64,000 nucleotides of DNA. Source: Arthrobacter sp. ISL-72. Lineage in GTDB: Bacteria > Actinomycetota > Actinomycetes > Actinomycetales > Micrococcaceae. The notes beneath the pieces were generated by a model. The model had not been told where the DNA came from and did not search any database. It worked only from the letters and a program-made list of their open reading frames with translations. Of this stretch, positions 1 to 8,926 are shown one piece after another. Numbering within the stretch: the stretch's first letter is position 1; each line of letters opens with the position of its first letter. Made by a program: the position numbers and the translations under genes. The stretch is taken from NCBI RefSeq assembly GCF_018613755.1, contig NZ_JAGGPP010000013.1, forward strand, positions 1 through 64,000, given 5' to 3'.

Positions 1-473
1 ACACCGGTGAGGGCGGGCTGGTTGCGCACGAGTGCATCCTGGACCTGCGTGAGCTCACGGCCCGGACCGGTGTCACGGCCGAGGACGTGGCCAAGCGCCT
101 GATCGACTTCGGTTTCCACGCCCCCACCCTGGCCTTCCCGGTCGCCGGCACCCTGATGGTGGAGCCGACCGAGTCCGAGGACCTGGGCGAGATCGACCGT
201 TTCATCGACGCGATGATCACCATCCACGCCGAGATCGAGCAGGTCGCTGCCGGCGACTTCACGGTGGAGGACTCCCCGCTGCGGAACGCACCGCACACCG
301 CGGCCGCCGTCGTGTCTTCCGACTGGAACCGCCAGTACCCCCGGGAGCAGGCCGCCTTCCCGGCCCACCACAAGCAGGACAAGTACTTCCCGCCCGTGGG
401 CCGCATCGACGGCGCAGCCGGCGACCGCAACCTCGTCTGCTCCTGCCCTCCCATCGAAGCGTTCGAGAGCTAG
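1..473 (+). CDS. gcvP: Glycine dehydrogenase (decarboxylating), P protein, C-terminal end
   Basis: Partial gene: the frame is open from base 3 and stops at 471-473. It encodes the last ~156 residues of the PLP-dependent P protein, which decarboxylates glycine and passes the aminomethyl group to lipoyl-GcvH. The visible stretches [15 protein letters not shown] and [11 protein letters not shown] are characteristic of the GcvP C-terminal domain, and the product ends with a short arginine- and proline-rich tail. The catalytic lysine lies upstream, outside the window. gcvT follows after 10 bases, so the two are almost certainly co-transcribed. Identification is secure; the 5' end cannot be seen. 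Confidence 0.96.
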   Translation, partial: TGEGGLVAHECILDLRELTARTGVTAEDVAKRLIDFGFHAPTLAFPVAGTLMVEPTESEDLGEIDRFIDAMITIHAEIEQVAAGDFTVEDSPLRNAPHTAAAVVSSDWNRQYPREQAAFPAHHKQDKYFPPVGRIDGAAGDRNLVCSCPPIEAFES

Positions 474-483
474 GAATTCCGCG

Positions 484-1632
484 ATGACTGAGAACTACAC
501 AGCGCTCTACGAACAGCACAAAAAGGCCGGCGCGTCCTTCACCGACTTCGGCGGATGGCAGATGCCCCTCAAATACGAATCGGAACTCGCCGAGCACCAC
601 GCCGTGCGCAACGCTGCCGGCCTGTTCGACCTCTCCCACATGGGCGAAGTCTGGGTCACCGGCCCGGACGCCGCAGCCTTCCTGGACTACGCCCTGGTAG
701 GCAAAATTTCGGCAGTCGCCGTCGGCAAGGCAAAGTACTCGCTGATCTGCCAGGAAGACGGCGGCATCATCGACGACCTCATCACCTACCGCCGTCCTGC
801 GGCTGCAGACGGAACCGACAGGTTCCTGGTGGTTCCGAACGCCGGCAACGCGGTGGTGGTGGCGGCAGCCCTGGCTGAACGGGCAGCAGGCTTCGACGTT
901 GCAGTGGAGGACGCTTCCGGTACCACCTCGCTGATTGCCGTGCAGGGACCCAAGGCCGAAGCCATCCTGCTTCGCCTGGTTCCGGCTGCACAGCACGAGC
1001 TGGTCACAGGCCTGAAGTACTACGCCGCCGTGGAGGTTCCCTTCCTCGTGGCCGGCACCAGCAGGGAACTGCTGCTGGCCCGCACCGGGTACACCGGTGA
1101 AGACGGCTTCGAGATCTTCGTGGACAACCTCGATGCCCCCGCCCTGTGGCAGGCCATCGCCGCCGTTGCCGAGGAAGGCGAGCTCGTTCCTGCGGGTCTG
1201 GCCTGCCGGGACTCGCTGCGCCTCGAAGCCGGGATGCCGCTCTATGGCAACGAGCTGTCGCGCGAGGGCAACCCGTTCTCCGCTGGCCTGGGCCCGGTGG
1301 TGTCCCTCGCGAAGGAGTCCGACTTCGTCGGCCGCGCAGCCCTGGAAGCACTGAAGGCAGCAGGCGCCGGCTCCACCAGCGGCCGCAAGCTGGTGGGCCT
1401 CAAAGGCCTGGGCCGGCGCGCCGGCCGCAGCCACTACCCGGTCCTGAAGGAAGGCAACGTGGTGGGCGAAGTGACCTCCGGCCAGCCGAGCCCCACCCTG
1501 GGCTACCCGGTTGCGATGGCGTATGTCGACGTCGAATTCGCCGAGCCGGGCACCGCCCTGGACGTTGATTTGCGGGGCAAGGCCGAGGCGTTCGAAGTCG
1601 TCGCGCTGCCTTTCTACAAGCGCTCCAAGTAG
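484..1632 (+). CDS. gcvT: Aminomethyltransferase, glycine cleavage T protein
   Basis: Encodes 382 residues, normal for the family. The T protein releases ammonia from the aminomethyl-lipoyl group on GcvH and forms 5,10-methylene-tetrahydrofolate. The N-terminal folate-binding domain covers roughly residues 8-260, with the family stretches DFGGWQMP (21-28), DLSHMGE (49-55) and GGIIDD (93-98), the last holding the catalytic aspartate region. A C-terminal barrel domain follows from about 285, with KGLGRRAGR and the ending EVVALPFYKR. The ATG at 484 follows AGGAA at a suitable distance. It lies 10 bases after gcvP and 150 bases before gcvH. Confidence 0.97.
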   Translation: MTENYTALYEQHKKAGASFTDFGGWQMPLKYESELAEHHAVRNAAGLFDLSHMGEVWVTGPDAAAFLDYALVGKISAVAVGKAKYSLICQEDGGIIDDLITYRRPAAADGTDRFLVVPNAGNAVVVAAALAERAAGFDVAVEDASGTTSLIAVQGPKAEAILLRLVPAAQHELVTGLKYYAAVEVPFLVAGTSRELLLARTGYTGEDGFEIFVDNLDAPALWQAIAAVAEEGELVPAGLACRDSLRLEAGMPLYGNELSREGNPFSAGLGPVVSLAKESDFVGRAALEALKAAGAGSTSGRKLVGLKGLGRRAGRSHYPVLKEGNVVGEVTSGQPSPTLGYPVAMAYVDVEFAEPGTALDVDLRGKAEAFEVVALPFYKRSK

Positions 1633-1782
1633 CCCGGTAACCGCGTCCCGTCGGGACCGACATCCTCTGCGTGCTCGCTCGTTCCTCGAGCCACTGCATG
1701 TTTTTTCGGACCAGTCGCGGGCTCCGGGGCTGAACTGGCACCCGACACGAATTTTCTTAGTCAAACGTAAAGGACAAAACAT

Positions 1783-2166
1783 ATGAGCAAGGTTGTTGCT
1801 GGGCTGGAGTACTCGGCGGAGCATGAGTGGGTTGCTGTTGATGGTGGTGGGCCGGTGGGGGTTGGGATTTCTGCTGTGGCTGCCGATGCGCTGGGCGACA
1901 TTGTGTACGTGGACCTGCCCGAGGTCGGTTCCTCGGTGACGGCGGGGGAGACCTGCGGCGAGGTGGAGTCCACGAAGTCCGTCTCGGACCTGTACGCGCC
2001 GGTGACCGGCGAGGTCACCGAGATCAACACCGCCGTCGTCGATGACCCGGCACTGATCAACAGCGACCCGTACGGTGCAGGCTGGCTGTTCAAGGTCGCT
2101 GTGACCGAAGCGGGACCGCTGATGTCCGCTGAAGAGTACGCGGCAGCCAACGGCGGCGAACTCTAA
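1783..2166 (+). CDS. gcvH: Glycine cleavage system H protein
   Basis: Encodes 127 residues, the usual H-protein size. GcvH is the lipoylated shuttle among the P, T and L proteins. The attachment site is Lys65 in ESTKSVSDL, set in the biotinyl/lipoyl fold between the P-E-V-G-S turn and Y-A-P-V-T-G. The N-terminal EHEWV and C-terminal GWLFKV stretches are also typical. The ATG at 1783 follows AAAGGA. Base use at the very start of the gene (many GTT/GTG and TGG codons) is less GC-rich than in gcvT. The 150-base gap from gcvT holds only short hairpins (GTCCC/GGGAC near 1647), so gcvH may also have its own promoter. Confidence 0.96.
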   Translation: MSKVVAGLEYSAEHEWVAVDGGGPVGVGISAVAADALGDIVYVDLPEVGSSVTAGETCGEVESTKSVSDLYAPVTGEVTEINTAVVDDPALINSDPYGAGWLFKVAVTEAGPLMSAEEYAAANGGEL

Positions 2167-2279
2167 AAAACCGCGTAGCGTTGAATTAACACACGCAAGA
2201 CGGCGTGCGGCCGCCACAAGCCGCCGCCCGCCGTCGCGCGTTCCGGCTGCACCGCCGCCAACCGCGGCCCTGCAGCCAT

Positions 2280-2326
2280 CCGGCAGGACCATCTGCCGGA
2301 CCGAGCATGACCTAGTCATGACCTAG
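2280..2326 (+). promoter_or_regulatory. Hairpin plus direct repeat ahead of sdaA
   Basis: A perfect 7-bp stem, CCGGCAG (2280-2286) and CTGCCGG (2293-2299) around a 6-base loop, is followed by two adjacent copies of CATGACCTAGT (2306-2316 and 2317-2326, the second reading CATGACCTAG-T). These lie between gcvH and sdaA, directly before the ribosome binding site. The structure is visible; a role as attenuator or operator for serine/glycine control is inference. Confidence 0.35.
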
Positions 2327-2339
2327 TAAGGAACCGACA

Positions 2340-3752
2340 ATGGCTGTTGGAGTCTTCGACCTCTTCTCCATAGGAATAGGCCCATCCAGTTCCCACACGG
2401 TGGGTCCGATGCGGGCTGCTGCTGTGTTCGCCGAGGAGCTCAAGGCTGCGGGGACGCTGAAGAAAGTGGCCTCGCTGCGGGTGGACCTCTATGGTTCGCT
2501 GGCGGCCACCGGGCACGGCCACGGCACCATGACGGCGATCCTGCTTGGCCTGGAGGGCTTCCACCCGGAGAAGATCCTGCCGGAGGAAGTTGAGGAGCGG
2601 TTGGCCTCGATCGCCGAAACCGGGACGCTCCAGCTGGCCGGCGCGGGGGAGGGCAATGGCATGCCTTTGCCTTACGGTGTGAAGGACATGGTCCTGCGCC
2701 CGCTGACCATCCTGCCGCGGCACACGAACGGTATGACCTTCACGGTGTCGGACGCCGACGGCGGGGTCCTGCACAGTGCCACGTTTTTCTCCGTCGGCGG
2801 AGGCTTCATCGTCCGTGAAGGCGAAGAAGACGCAGCCCAGCAGGAGCTCGACGAGTCCAAGAAGGAACTCCCGCTGCCCTTCCGCACCGGAGCGGAACTC
2901 CTGAAGCACTGTGAGAACACCTCGTTGAGCATCAGCGACGTGATGCGGGTGAATGAAGAAGACAGCCGTTCGGAGGAGGAGATCCGCGAGGGACTCCTGC
3001 ACATCTACTCGGTGATGGAAGGCTGCGTGGCAGTCAGCCTCAAGCGGGAGGGCCTGCTGCCCGGCGGACTGAAGGTCCGCCGTCGTGCGCCCGACTGGCA
3101 CGAACGCCTCCTGAAAGAGGACAAGGACCGCGACCCCCGGTACTGGCAAGAGTGGGTGAACCTGATCGCACTGGCTGTCAATGAGGAGAACGCGTCCGGC
3201 GGGCGGGTGGTCACTGCCCCGACGAACGGTGCGGCGGGCATCATCCCGGCCGTGCTGTACTACGCGCTGCACTTCGCGCCCGGGATGGACAAAGCCACCC
3301 AGCAGGACCGTGACGACGTCGTGGTGAAGTTCCTGCTCGCCGCCGGCGCCGTCGGGGTGCTGTACAAGGAGCAGGCCTCGATCTCCGGCGCCGAGGTGGG
3401 CTGCCAGGGCGAGGTGGGCTCGGCGTCGTCGATGGCCGCGGCCGGGCTTGCGGAGGTGATGGGCGGCACCCCGGCGCAGGTGGAGAACGCCGCGGAAATC
3501 GCGATGGAGCACAACCTGGGCCTGACCTGCGACCCGATCGGCGGGCTGGTCCAGATCCCCTGCATCGAACGGAACGCGATCGCCGCGGCGAAGGCGATCA
3601 ACGCGGCCAAGATGGCGCTCTGGGGTGACGGCACGCACCGGGTCTCGCTGGATGAGGTGATCGTGACTATGCGCGAGACCGGCAAGGACATGTCCTCCAA
3701 GTACAAGGAAACCGCGATGGGCGGCCTCGCCGTCAACGTCGTGGAATGCTGA
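2340..3752 (+). CDS. sdaA: L-serine ammonia-lyase, iron-sulfur type, single chain
   Basis: Encodes 470 residues with fused beta (about 1-150) and alpha (about 190-460) domains. The enzyme deaminates L-serine to pyruvate and ammonia with a [4Fe-4S] cluster. The beta domain carries the substrate-loop motif SSSHT at 16-20. The cluster cysteines are Cys355, Cys397 and Cys408, with the family spacing C-x41-C-x10-C. The final residue is Cys470, matching the 'tail-in-mouth' C-terminal cysteine known from the Legionella enzyme, which occupies the active site. The ATG at 2340 follows AAGGA. Its place after gcvPTH fits disposal of serine made from glycine. Confidence 0.95.
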   Translation: MAVGVFDLFSIGIGPSSSHTVGPMRAAAVFAEELKAAGTLKKVASLRVDLYGSLAATGHGHGTMTAILLGLEGFHPEKILPEEVEERLASIAETGTLQLAGAGEGNGMPLPYGVKDMVLRPLTILPRHTNGMTFTVSDADGGVLHSATFFSVGGGFIVREGEEDAAQQELDESKKELPLPFRTGAELLKHCENTSLSISDVMRVNEEDSRSEEEIREGLLHIYSVMEGCVAVSLKREGLLPGGLKVRRRAPDWHERLLKEDKDRDPRYWQEWVNLIALAVNEENASGGRVVTAPTNGAAGIIPAVLYYALHFAPGMDKATQQDRDDVVVKFLLAAGAVGVLYKEQASISGAEVGCQGEVGSASSMAAAGLAEVMGGTPAQVENAAEIAMEHNLGLTCDPIGGLVQIPCIERNAIAAAKAINAAKMALWGDGTHRVSLDEVIVTMRETGKDMSSKYKETAMGGLAVNVVEC

Positions 3753-3789
3753 ATCGCGGCCGAAGGCTTGGTCCTGATAAACCCCTGGG

Positions 3790-4347
3790 TCAGTTGTGCA
3801 GGGCCGCCCACCAGTTCAGGCTGGCGGCGAAAACCAGCCACGAGATGTAGGGCAGCAGCAGGAGGCCGGCGGTCCGGCTGATGGGACCGAAATACAGCAC
3901 GGTCACGGCGACGGCCACTGTCAGGGCGATGAAGATAACGAGGCCCAGCCAGAGCGCCGCCGTCCCCATCACTGGGTAGAGGCCGAAGAATACAGGCGTC
4001 CAGGAAAGGTTCAGCATTAGCTGGATTTCGTAGGCGATCAGCGCGGGTTTGAAGCGTTCAGCGCCGGAGCGCCAAACGAGCCACGCGGCCACCGCCATGG
4101 CGGTGTAGAGCAGAGTCCATACGGGGCCGAAAACCCAGTTGGGCGGCGACCACGGCGCCTTGTCCGCCGTGGCATACCAACCCTCCACGTTGTTCAGGGT
4201 TGCTTGCGCGCCGAGCCATGCCACCAACGCGGAAGCCCCAAGGAAGACGGCCAGCCCGAGCAGCTGAACACCGCTGCCGCGGATTCCAGGACCGGCGGCG
4301 GACCCGGCCCCGGGCCGGGCCAAAGATCGTTCGTGGTGAGCCTGCAT
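3790..4347 (-). CDS. TspO/MBR family membrane protein
   Basis: Encodes 185 residues. TspO proteins are five-helix membrane proteins that bind porphyrins and act in tetrapyrrole and stress responses. Five hydrophobic segments are visible (near 28-48, 74-93, 104-120, 126-150 and 158-178). Typical signatures are the W-S-P-P-N-W-V-F-G-P-V-W-T loop after helix 1, NLSWTPVFFG, and LLLPYISWLVFAASLN at the end. The N-terminal ~25 residues are extra and unconserved-looking. The ATG at 4347 has AAGGG upstream. It is convergent with sdaA and divergent from the nuclease gene. Confidence 0.88.
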   Translation of the reverse strand: MQAHHERSLARPGAGSAAGPGIRGSGVQLLGLAVFLGASALVAWLGAQATLNNVEGWYATADKAPWSPPNWVFGPVWTLLYTAMAVAAWLVWRSGAERFKPALIAYEIQLMLNLSWTPVFFGLYPVMGTAALWLGLVIFIALTVAVAVTVLYFGPISRTAGLLLLPYISWLVFAASLNWWAALHN

Positions 4348-4456
4348 GCTTCAACCCTTGCCAGTGCGGCATGCCGAGTCAAGCTTCACATTCTCTGGTC
4401 ACATCCTCTGTTCACCTCCTCTGTTCACCTCAAGGGGGCAGTGCCACTATGGAGCT

Positions 4457-5278
4457 ATGACTGGGGGATACGACCGGGACTTCTTGCGGGCACGCCTTGA
4501 GCTGCCCAGTCCGCCGGTGGCAACGGTTTTGCTCGACTACGTTCACTTTTCCGTCCGGCTCCGCCCCGCGCGCAAGCTGGCCGTCGTCGTCGGCGTGAAC
4601 ATCAACGGGCGCGAACTCGTCCCGCTGGCGCGCGAGGGAACGTGGCATTTCGACCCCCGGATTCCGCAGGACCAGCAGGCGGGGCCGGAGGTCTACAAAA
4701 ACAACGCCTTCGACCGGGGGCATCTGGTGCGGCGGCTGGATCCGGTCTGGGGCGACGAAGCTACGGCCAAAGCCGCCAACCAGGCCACCTTCGCCTTCAC
4801 TAATGCCGCTCCGCAGATCGACGACTTCAATCAGGGCAAGGAGCTGTGGGTGGGGCTGGAGAACCACGTCCTCAACCATGCGGACCTCCACGACGCCAGG
4901 CTTAGCGTCTTTACCGGGCCGGTCCTGGAGGAGGACGACCTGCCCTACCGGGGCGTCCAGATACCCCGGAGGTTCTGGAAGATCGCGGCCTGGACCACGG
5001 ACGGAAAACTCGCGGCCACCGGGTTCGTGCTGGACCAGTCCCCGTTACTCGAGAAAGTGGAGCTCAAGAAAGCGATCCGGGAGCGGCTCCTCGCCGACGA
5101 ACCGCCGCCGCTGGGCCCGTACCGCACTTTCCAGGTACCGGTGGCCCGCATCGCGGAGATGACCGGGCTGAGCCTGGCCAGGCTGGAGAACGCGGACCGG
5201 CTGGCAAAAAGCCAACGTGACCTGGGCAAGGAGCCGCTGGCCGTACGGCTCGAGTCCCTGGACCAGATCCGGCTCTGA
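4457..5278 (+). CDS. DNA/RNA non-specific endonuclease (NUC family)
   Basis: Encodes 273 residues from the ATG at 4457, chosen because the recognisable GGYDRDFL opening begins there; the frame is open further upstream. Nucleases of this beta-beta-alpha-metal family cut both DNA and RNA with a DRGH motif. Here DRGH is at 86-89, so His89 is the expected general base. The TNAAPQ stretch (115-120) and the helix LENHVLN (134-140) give the expected metal-binding asparagine region. No signal peptide is seen, unlike many secreted members, so the protein may be cytoplasmic or the start may lie elsewhere. No immunity gene is evident next to it. Confidence 0.85.
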   Translation: MTGGYDRDFLRARLELPSPPVATVLLDYVHFSVRLRPARKLAVVVGVNINGRELVPLAREGTWHFDPRIPQDQQAGPEVYKNNAFDRGHLVRRLDPVWGDEATAKAANQATFAFTNAAPQIDDFNQGKELWVGLENHVLNHADLHDARLSVFTGPVLEEDDLPYRGVQIPRRFWKIAAWTTDGKLAATGFVLDQSPLLEKVELKKAIRERLLADEPPPLGPYRTFQVPVARIAEMTGLSLARLENADRLAKSQRDLGKEPLAVRLESLDQIRL

Positions 5279-5379
5279 CCGTGGAGCAGCCCCGGCTCTC
5301 ACCGCGAAGCGGCCCGGGCGGCAGGGCGTCAGCGTCCTCCTAGGGAGGGCCGATAGACTTGTTCTTTGCATGCCCCGGC

Positions 5380-6495
5380 ATGCAAGCGAAGCACAGCCCG
5401 CAAAGATTGGACACCGCGCACTTGCGAGAATTTACCGCCCGCTTTGCCTCCGCCGAGGAGGTCGCCAACTGGGACAACCACGTCACCGCGAACCCGAACG
5501 GCGGAAACCTGCTTCAGTCCGAGGCCTTCGCGGAGGTCAAACAACACTTCGGCTGGAAACCCCTCCACTTGGTCTATGAAACCCCGGACTACACGAGCTA
5601 CAACCTGGTGCTGGAGAAGTCCTTTCCGGTACTGGGCAAGCTCTGGTACCTCATCAAGGGACCGGACGTCGCGGCAGTGGAGGACATCCCGGGCATCGCG
5701 AAGGCGAACGCCGAGTTTGTGCAGCGTGCCAGGTTGGGCGTCTTTGCCATTAAGATTGAGCCGGACATCGTCCTGTCCGAGGATGCAAAGCGGGTGATCG
5801 AGGAAGCCGGCCTGGTCAAGACGCACAACCTGCAGCCCAACGACTCCACCGCGCTGCTCGACATCTCGCCGGACGAAAACCAGCTGCTCCGCAACCTGCA
5901 TTCCCGCGGCCGGAACGCCGTCCGCCGGGCCATCCGGGAGGAGGTGGAAGTTCACAACGTGGAACCCACCGAGGAGAACTTCCACGCCATGTACGCGCTC
6001 ATGACCGACACCGTCCAAACGAAATCGCAGGTGCGGGTCCGTGAGTACGAGTACTACCGGCAGTTCTGGACGAACTTCATCGACCGCGGCCAAGGCAGGC
6101 TCCTGTTCGTCTATGAAAACGGGGTCCCGTCCGTGGGTGCCTTTGTGATCAACTACGGCAGGAAAGGCACCTACAAGGACGGCGGCTCGCTCCAGAAGCG
6201 CAGCCAGTACGGTGACTCCCACCTGGTCCAATGGACGGCCATCAACCAGGTCAAGGCGCTTGGCTGCACCGAGTACGACTTCTGTGGCACGCCTCCGAGC
6301 GACAAACTCAAGGACACTTCCAACCCTTTCCATGGGCTGGGGCTGTTCAAGACCAGCTTCAGCAAAACCGTCACCGACTTCGTGGGCTGCTACGACCAGG
6401 TCCTTAGCCCGCTGAAATACAAAGCCTGGACGGCTGCTGGCGAACGCATCGCCCGCCAGCTCTACACCCGGCGAACAGGCCAGCAGTTCTACTAA
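5380..6495 (+). CDS. FemAB-type peptidoglycan bridge aminoacyltransferase
   Basis: Encodes 371 residues from the ATG at 5380; a TTG at 5359 is possible, but TAGACT at 5354-5359 could be a -10 element that excludes it. The product has the two-GNAT-fold layout of FemX/FemAB proteins, which add amino acids from tRNA to the lysine of the peptidoglycan stem peptide. Visible family stretches are NLLQSEAFAEVK, the central SRGRNAVRRAIREEV (about 173-187), ending in the usual KYKAWTAAGE and RR region. Arthrobacter-type walls have interpeptide bridges, which fits. The specific amino acid added cannot be read from sequence. Confidence 0.85.
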   Translation: MQAKHSPQRLDTAHLREFTARFASAEEVANWDNHVTANPNGGNLLQSEAFAEVKQHFGWKPLHLVYETPDYTSYNLVLEKSFPVLGKLWYLIKGPDVAAVEDIPGIAKANAEFVQRARLGVFAIKIEPDIVLSEDAKRVIEEAGLVKTHNLQPNDSTALLDISPDENQLLRNLHSRGRNAVRRAIREEVEVHNVEPTEENFHAMYALMTDTVQTKSQVRVREYEYYRQFWTNFIDRGQGRLLFVYENGVPSVGAFVINYGRKGTYKDGGSLQKRSQYGDSHLVQWTAINQVKALGCTEYDFCGTPPSDKLKDTSNPFHGLGLFKTSFSKTVTDFVGCYDQVLSPLKYKAWTAAGERIARQLYTRRTGQQFY

Positions 6496-6523
6496 AACTC
6501 GTGATGCCCTTGAGGAGGCCGGA

Positions 6524-8020
6524 ATGACCAAAGCACCGGACGGTCGCCGCAGGCCGCCCACGGGGGCGCTGCCCCCGACTGAACCACTCACTGCCGCGCA
6601 GGTGCGGCAGAACGCCGCCGCCAAACGAATGCTGCGCAGGCTGGTGCAAAGTGAAAGCCCGCCAACGGCTCCCATGAGCATCGTGGACAGGCTTGCGGGA
6701 AGCCCGTATGCCAACCCCATGATCCAGGTAGGCGGGGTGGACACCTCTGCGCGGAAAACCATCGACTTCGCGCTCCACCTGGCCGAGTCCATGTTCCGCT
6801 ACGGCGCCGGCGCCCTGGAAGTGGAAACCAGCATCATCGCGGTCACGGCCGCCCTGGGGCTGAAACACATCGAAGTGGATATCACCAACCAGTCGGTGGC
6901 CATCAACTACGCACCGAAGGACCAGACCCCCATCACGCTGCTTCGGGTGGTCCGGTCCTGGACGAATAACTACGCCGGCCTGGCCCAGGTGCACCAGCTG
7001 GTCACCGACATCGTGGCAGGCGGCGTCGGCCGTGACGAGGCAGTCCGCCGGCTGGACGAGATCATCCGCAGTTCCAAACCCTTCCCGCGCTGGATGGTGA
7101 CGGTGGCGTTCGGAGTTTTCTCGGCGATGTTCGTGGGCGTGCTGGGCGGGGGACCGGGTGCTTCGGCCGTCGCGTTCGTCTCGAACCTGTTGGTCAGCCT
7201 GCTCGCCCGGCAACTGGGACGCTGGCGGGTCCCGGACTTCTTCACCACTGCTTCATGCGCGTTCCTGGTCACCTTCATTGCGCTGCTGCTGTGGCGGTTC
7301 GGAAGTCCGATCGGGATCCAGATCGCTCCGGCGATCGTGGTGGTGGGAGGCATCCTGCTGCTCCTGCCCACCGGACGGCTTGTCTCGTCGGTGCAGGACG
7401 CCATCAACGGCTTCCCCGTGACGGCGGCGGGCCGGTTCCTGTCCACCATGCTCACCTTCGGCGCGATCGTGTCCGGAATCTCCGTTGCCTTCATGGTGGG
7501 CGCGAAGATGGGCATGGAAGAAATCGACGTCACCGAGACATTCCCGCCGGCGTACCCGTTGTGGGCGCTGATCCTTATGGTCGCTCTGGCCGTGGTGGCC
7601 ATCGGCGTCACCGAACAGACCGACTGGAAGCTGCTGCTGCCTACTGCGGCAGTGGGTGTCGTAGGCCATCTTGTGCTGCTGGGCGCGGACCTGCTCGGTC
7701 TGGGAGCCAGGTTTTCACCGGCTGTGGCGGCCGTGGTCATCGGCCTCCTGGCCAGGGTTATCGCCCTGAAGATGGGTGCGCCGCAACTGGTGGTGGCTGT
7801 TCCTGCCGCCCTGATCCTGCTTCCCGGCCTCACCATATTCCGTTCGATGTATGTCTTGACCATCGAAGAGTCCGAAATTCTCATGGGCGCCGGCGGCATG
7901 CTGAACGCCGGCGCAATTGTGCTGGGCGTGGCCGCCGGGATTGTCCTGGGCGACACTTTGGCGCGGCCCCTCACCCAGAGCCTCGCCAGCAACGAACGCC
8001 GCCGCGCCCGCCGGCGCTAG
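6524..8020 (+). CDS. Threonine/serine exporter family protein (ThrE type)
   Basis: Encodes 498 residues. ThrE of Corynebacterium exports threonine and serine using the proton gradient. The N-terminal soluble domain (about 85-250) shows ALHLAESMFRYGAGALEVE and a following T-A-A-L-G-L-K-H-I-E-V-D-I, typical of the ThrE/DUF1212 domain. About ten hydrophobic segments follow from residue 187 to 485. The first ~60 residues are polar and rich in proline and arginine. The ATG at 6524 has a strong GAGGAGG site. It lies 28 bases after the FemAB-type gene and may be co-transcribed. Substrate is inferred from the family. Confidence 0.88.
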   Translation: MTKAPDGRRRPPTGALPPTEPLTAAQVRQNAAAKRMLRRLVQSESPPTAPMSIVDRLAGSPYANPMIQVGGVDTSARKTIDFALHLAESMFRYGAGALEVETSIIAVTAALGLKHIEVDITNQSVAINYAPKDQTPITLLRVVRSWTNNYAGLAQVHQLVTDIVAGGVGRDEAVRRLDEIIRSSKPFPRWMVTVAFGVFSAMFVGVLGGGPGASAVAFVSNLLVSLLARQLGRWRVPDFFTTASCAFLVTFIALLLWRFGSPIGIQIAPAIVVVGGILLLLPTGRLVSSVQDAINGFPVTAAGRFLSTMLTFGAIVSGISVAFMVGAKMGMEEIDVTETFPPAYPLWALILMVALAVVAIGVTEQTDWKLLLPTAAVGVVGHLVLLGADLLGLGARFSPAVAAVVIGLLARVIALKMGAPQLVVAVPAALILLPGLTIFRSMYVLTIEESEILMGAGGMLNAGAIVLGVAAGIVLGDTLARPLTQSLASNERRRARRR

Positions 8021-8035
8021 CCGGGAGCCCGGGCC

Positions 8036-8875
8036 CTAGATCTGGCCGATGGGGAGTTTCTTTTCGGCCTGGAAGTCGTCCTCCACGCGTCCCTTGGCCC
8101 AATAGCCGGACAGTGAGACCTGCGCCCGGTCCAGGCCCCGCTCACGGTAGAGGACTTCCCGGAGGGACTTCATGTAGCCCCGCTCGCCATGGGCAAACAC
8201 CTGCACCCGGCCTTCGGGCCACACAGCGTTGCGCACCGCGCTGACCAGGAGTTCGCTGCTTCCGGCAGGAACGCCGTTCCGGGGCAGCCAGTGGATCGGC
8301 AGGCCGGCCGGTGCTGCGATGGGCTGGATCTCGGCCTCGCTGTCCACTTCCAGGAAGGCGAGCCCCCGGGCGTGTGGCGGCAGCGACTCAATGGCAGCGG
8401 CGATGGCCGGCAGTGCGGCCTCGTCGCCGGCAAAGAGGTGCCAGTCGGCTGCCGGGTCAGGGTTGTAGGCGCCGCCCGGCCCGGTGAACACAAGGCTGTC
8501 GCCGGGCTGGGCTTTCGCTGCCCAGGGCCCGGCCAGGCCTTCGTCGCCGTGAATCACGAAGTCAATGGCAAGCTCACCGGCCGCTTCATCCACCCAGCGG
8601 ACCGTGTATGTCCGGGTGTACGGCCACTGCTCGCGCGGCAGGGATTCCCGGACAGCCCAGAGATCCAGCGGCTCAGGGTAGGCCACCCCCGGCTGCGGGA
8701 AGGCGATCTTCACGTATCGGTCCACGTAGCCGTTGTTCACGTAGCCGGAGAAGCCTTCGCCGCCGGCCACGATGCGGACCATGTGAGGAGACAATTCCTC
8801 GCGCCGAAGAACCGTGAGGTTGGTCTGCGGACGCGATTGTCGGGTTGCTGACGTGGCGGCGGGGAGGGAAGTCAT
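8036..8875 (-). CDS. Siderophore-interacting protein, FAD-dependent ferric reductase
   Basis: Encodes 279 residues. SIP-family enzymes use FAD and NAD(P)H to reduce ferric iron from siderophores in the cytoplasm. The flavin-binding motif RTYTVR is at 88-93, HGDEGLAGPWA at 109-119, and the C-terminal family ending SGYWAKGRVEDDF is present. The ATG at 8875 has no ribosome binding site; instead a TAGGCT -10-like hexamer sits 7 bases upstream, suggesting a leaderless message. A near-perfect palindrome covers that hexamer (separate entry), consistent with iron control. It is convergent with the ThrE gene. Confidence 0.92.
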   Translation of the reverse strand: MTSLPAATSATRQSRPQTNLTVLRREELSPHMVRIVAGGEGFSGYVNNGYVDRYVKIAFPQPGVAYPEPLDLWAVRESLPREQWPYTRTYTVRWVDEAAGELAIDFVIHGDEGLAGPWAAKAQPGDSLVFTGPGGAYNPDPAADWHLFAGDEAALPAIAAAIESLPPHARGLAFLEVDSEAEIQPIAAPAGLPIHWLPRNGVPAGSSELLVSAVRNAVWPEGRVQVFAHGERGYMKSLREVLYRERGLDRAQVSLSGYWAKGRVEDDFQAEKKLPIGQI

Positions 8876-8880
8876 GGAAG

Positions 8881-8894
8881 TAAGCCTAGGCTAA
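8881..8894 (-). promoter_or_regulatory. Iron-box-like palindrome over the -10 of the SIP gene
   Basis: On the minus strand the sequence is TTAGCCTAGGCTTA, palindromic except for one pair, ending 5 bases before the ATG. It contains the hexamer TAGGCT, placed 7 bases from the start codon as in leaderless actinobacterial promoters. It resembles the core of DtxR/IdeR boxes (TTAGG-TTAG-type half sites), and a dtxR gene is present at 25.7 kb. Iron regulation of SIP genes is established knowledge; use of this particular site is inference. Confidence 0.6.
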
Positions 8895-8926
8895 GTTGCG
8901 GGACGCCCACACTTCCCGGCCATGCC

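Noticed and set aside
1633-1782. Glycine riboswitch between gcvT and gcvH
   Set aside because: The conserved glycine aptamer sequences were not found; only short unrelated hairpins are present.
259-2319. 686-residue open frame on the minus strand opposite gcvT and gcvH
   Set aside because: Low-complexity Arg/Gly/Ala composition typical of antisense frames in GC-rich DNA; the plus strand holds clear gcvT and gcvH.
4457-5278. Non-specific nuclease as part of a toxin-immunity pair
   Set aside because: No signal, WXG or other export domain on the nuclease and no small immunity-like gene adjacent; TspO and the FemAB-type gene are unrelated.
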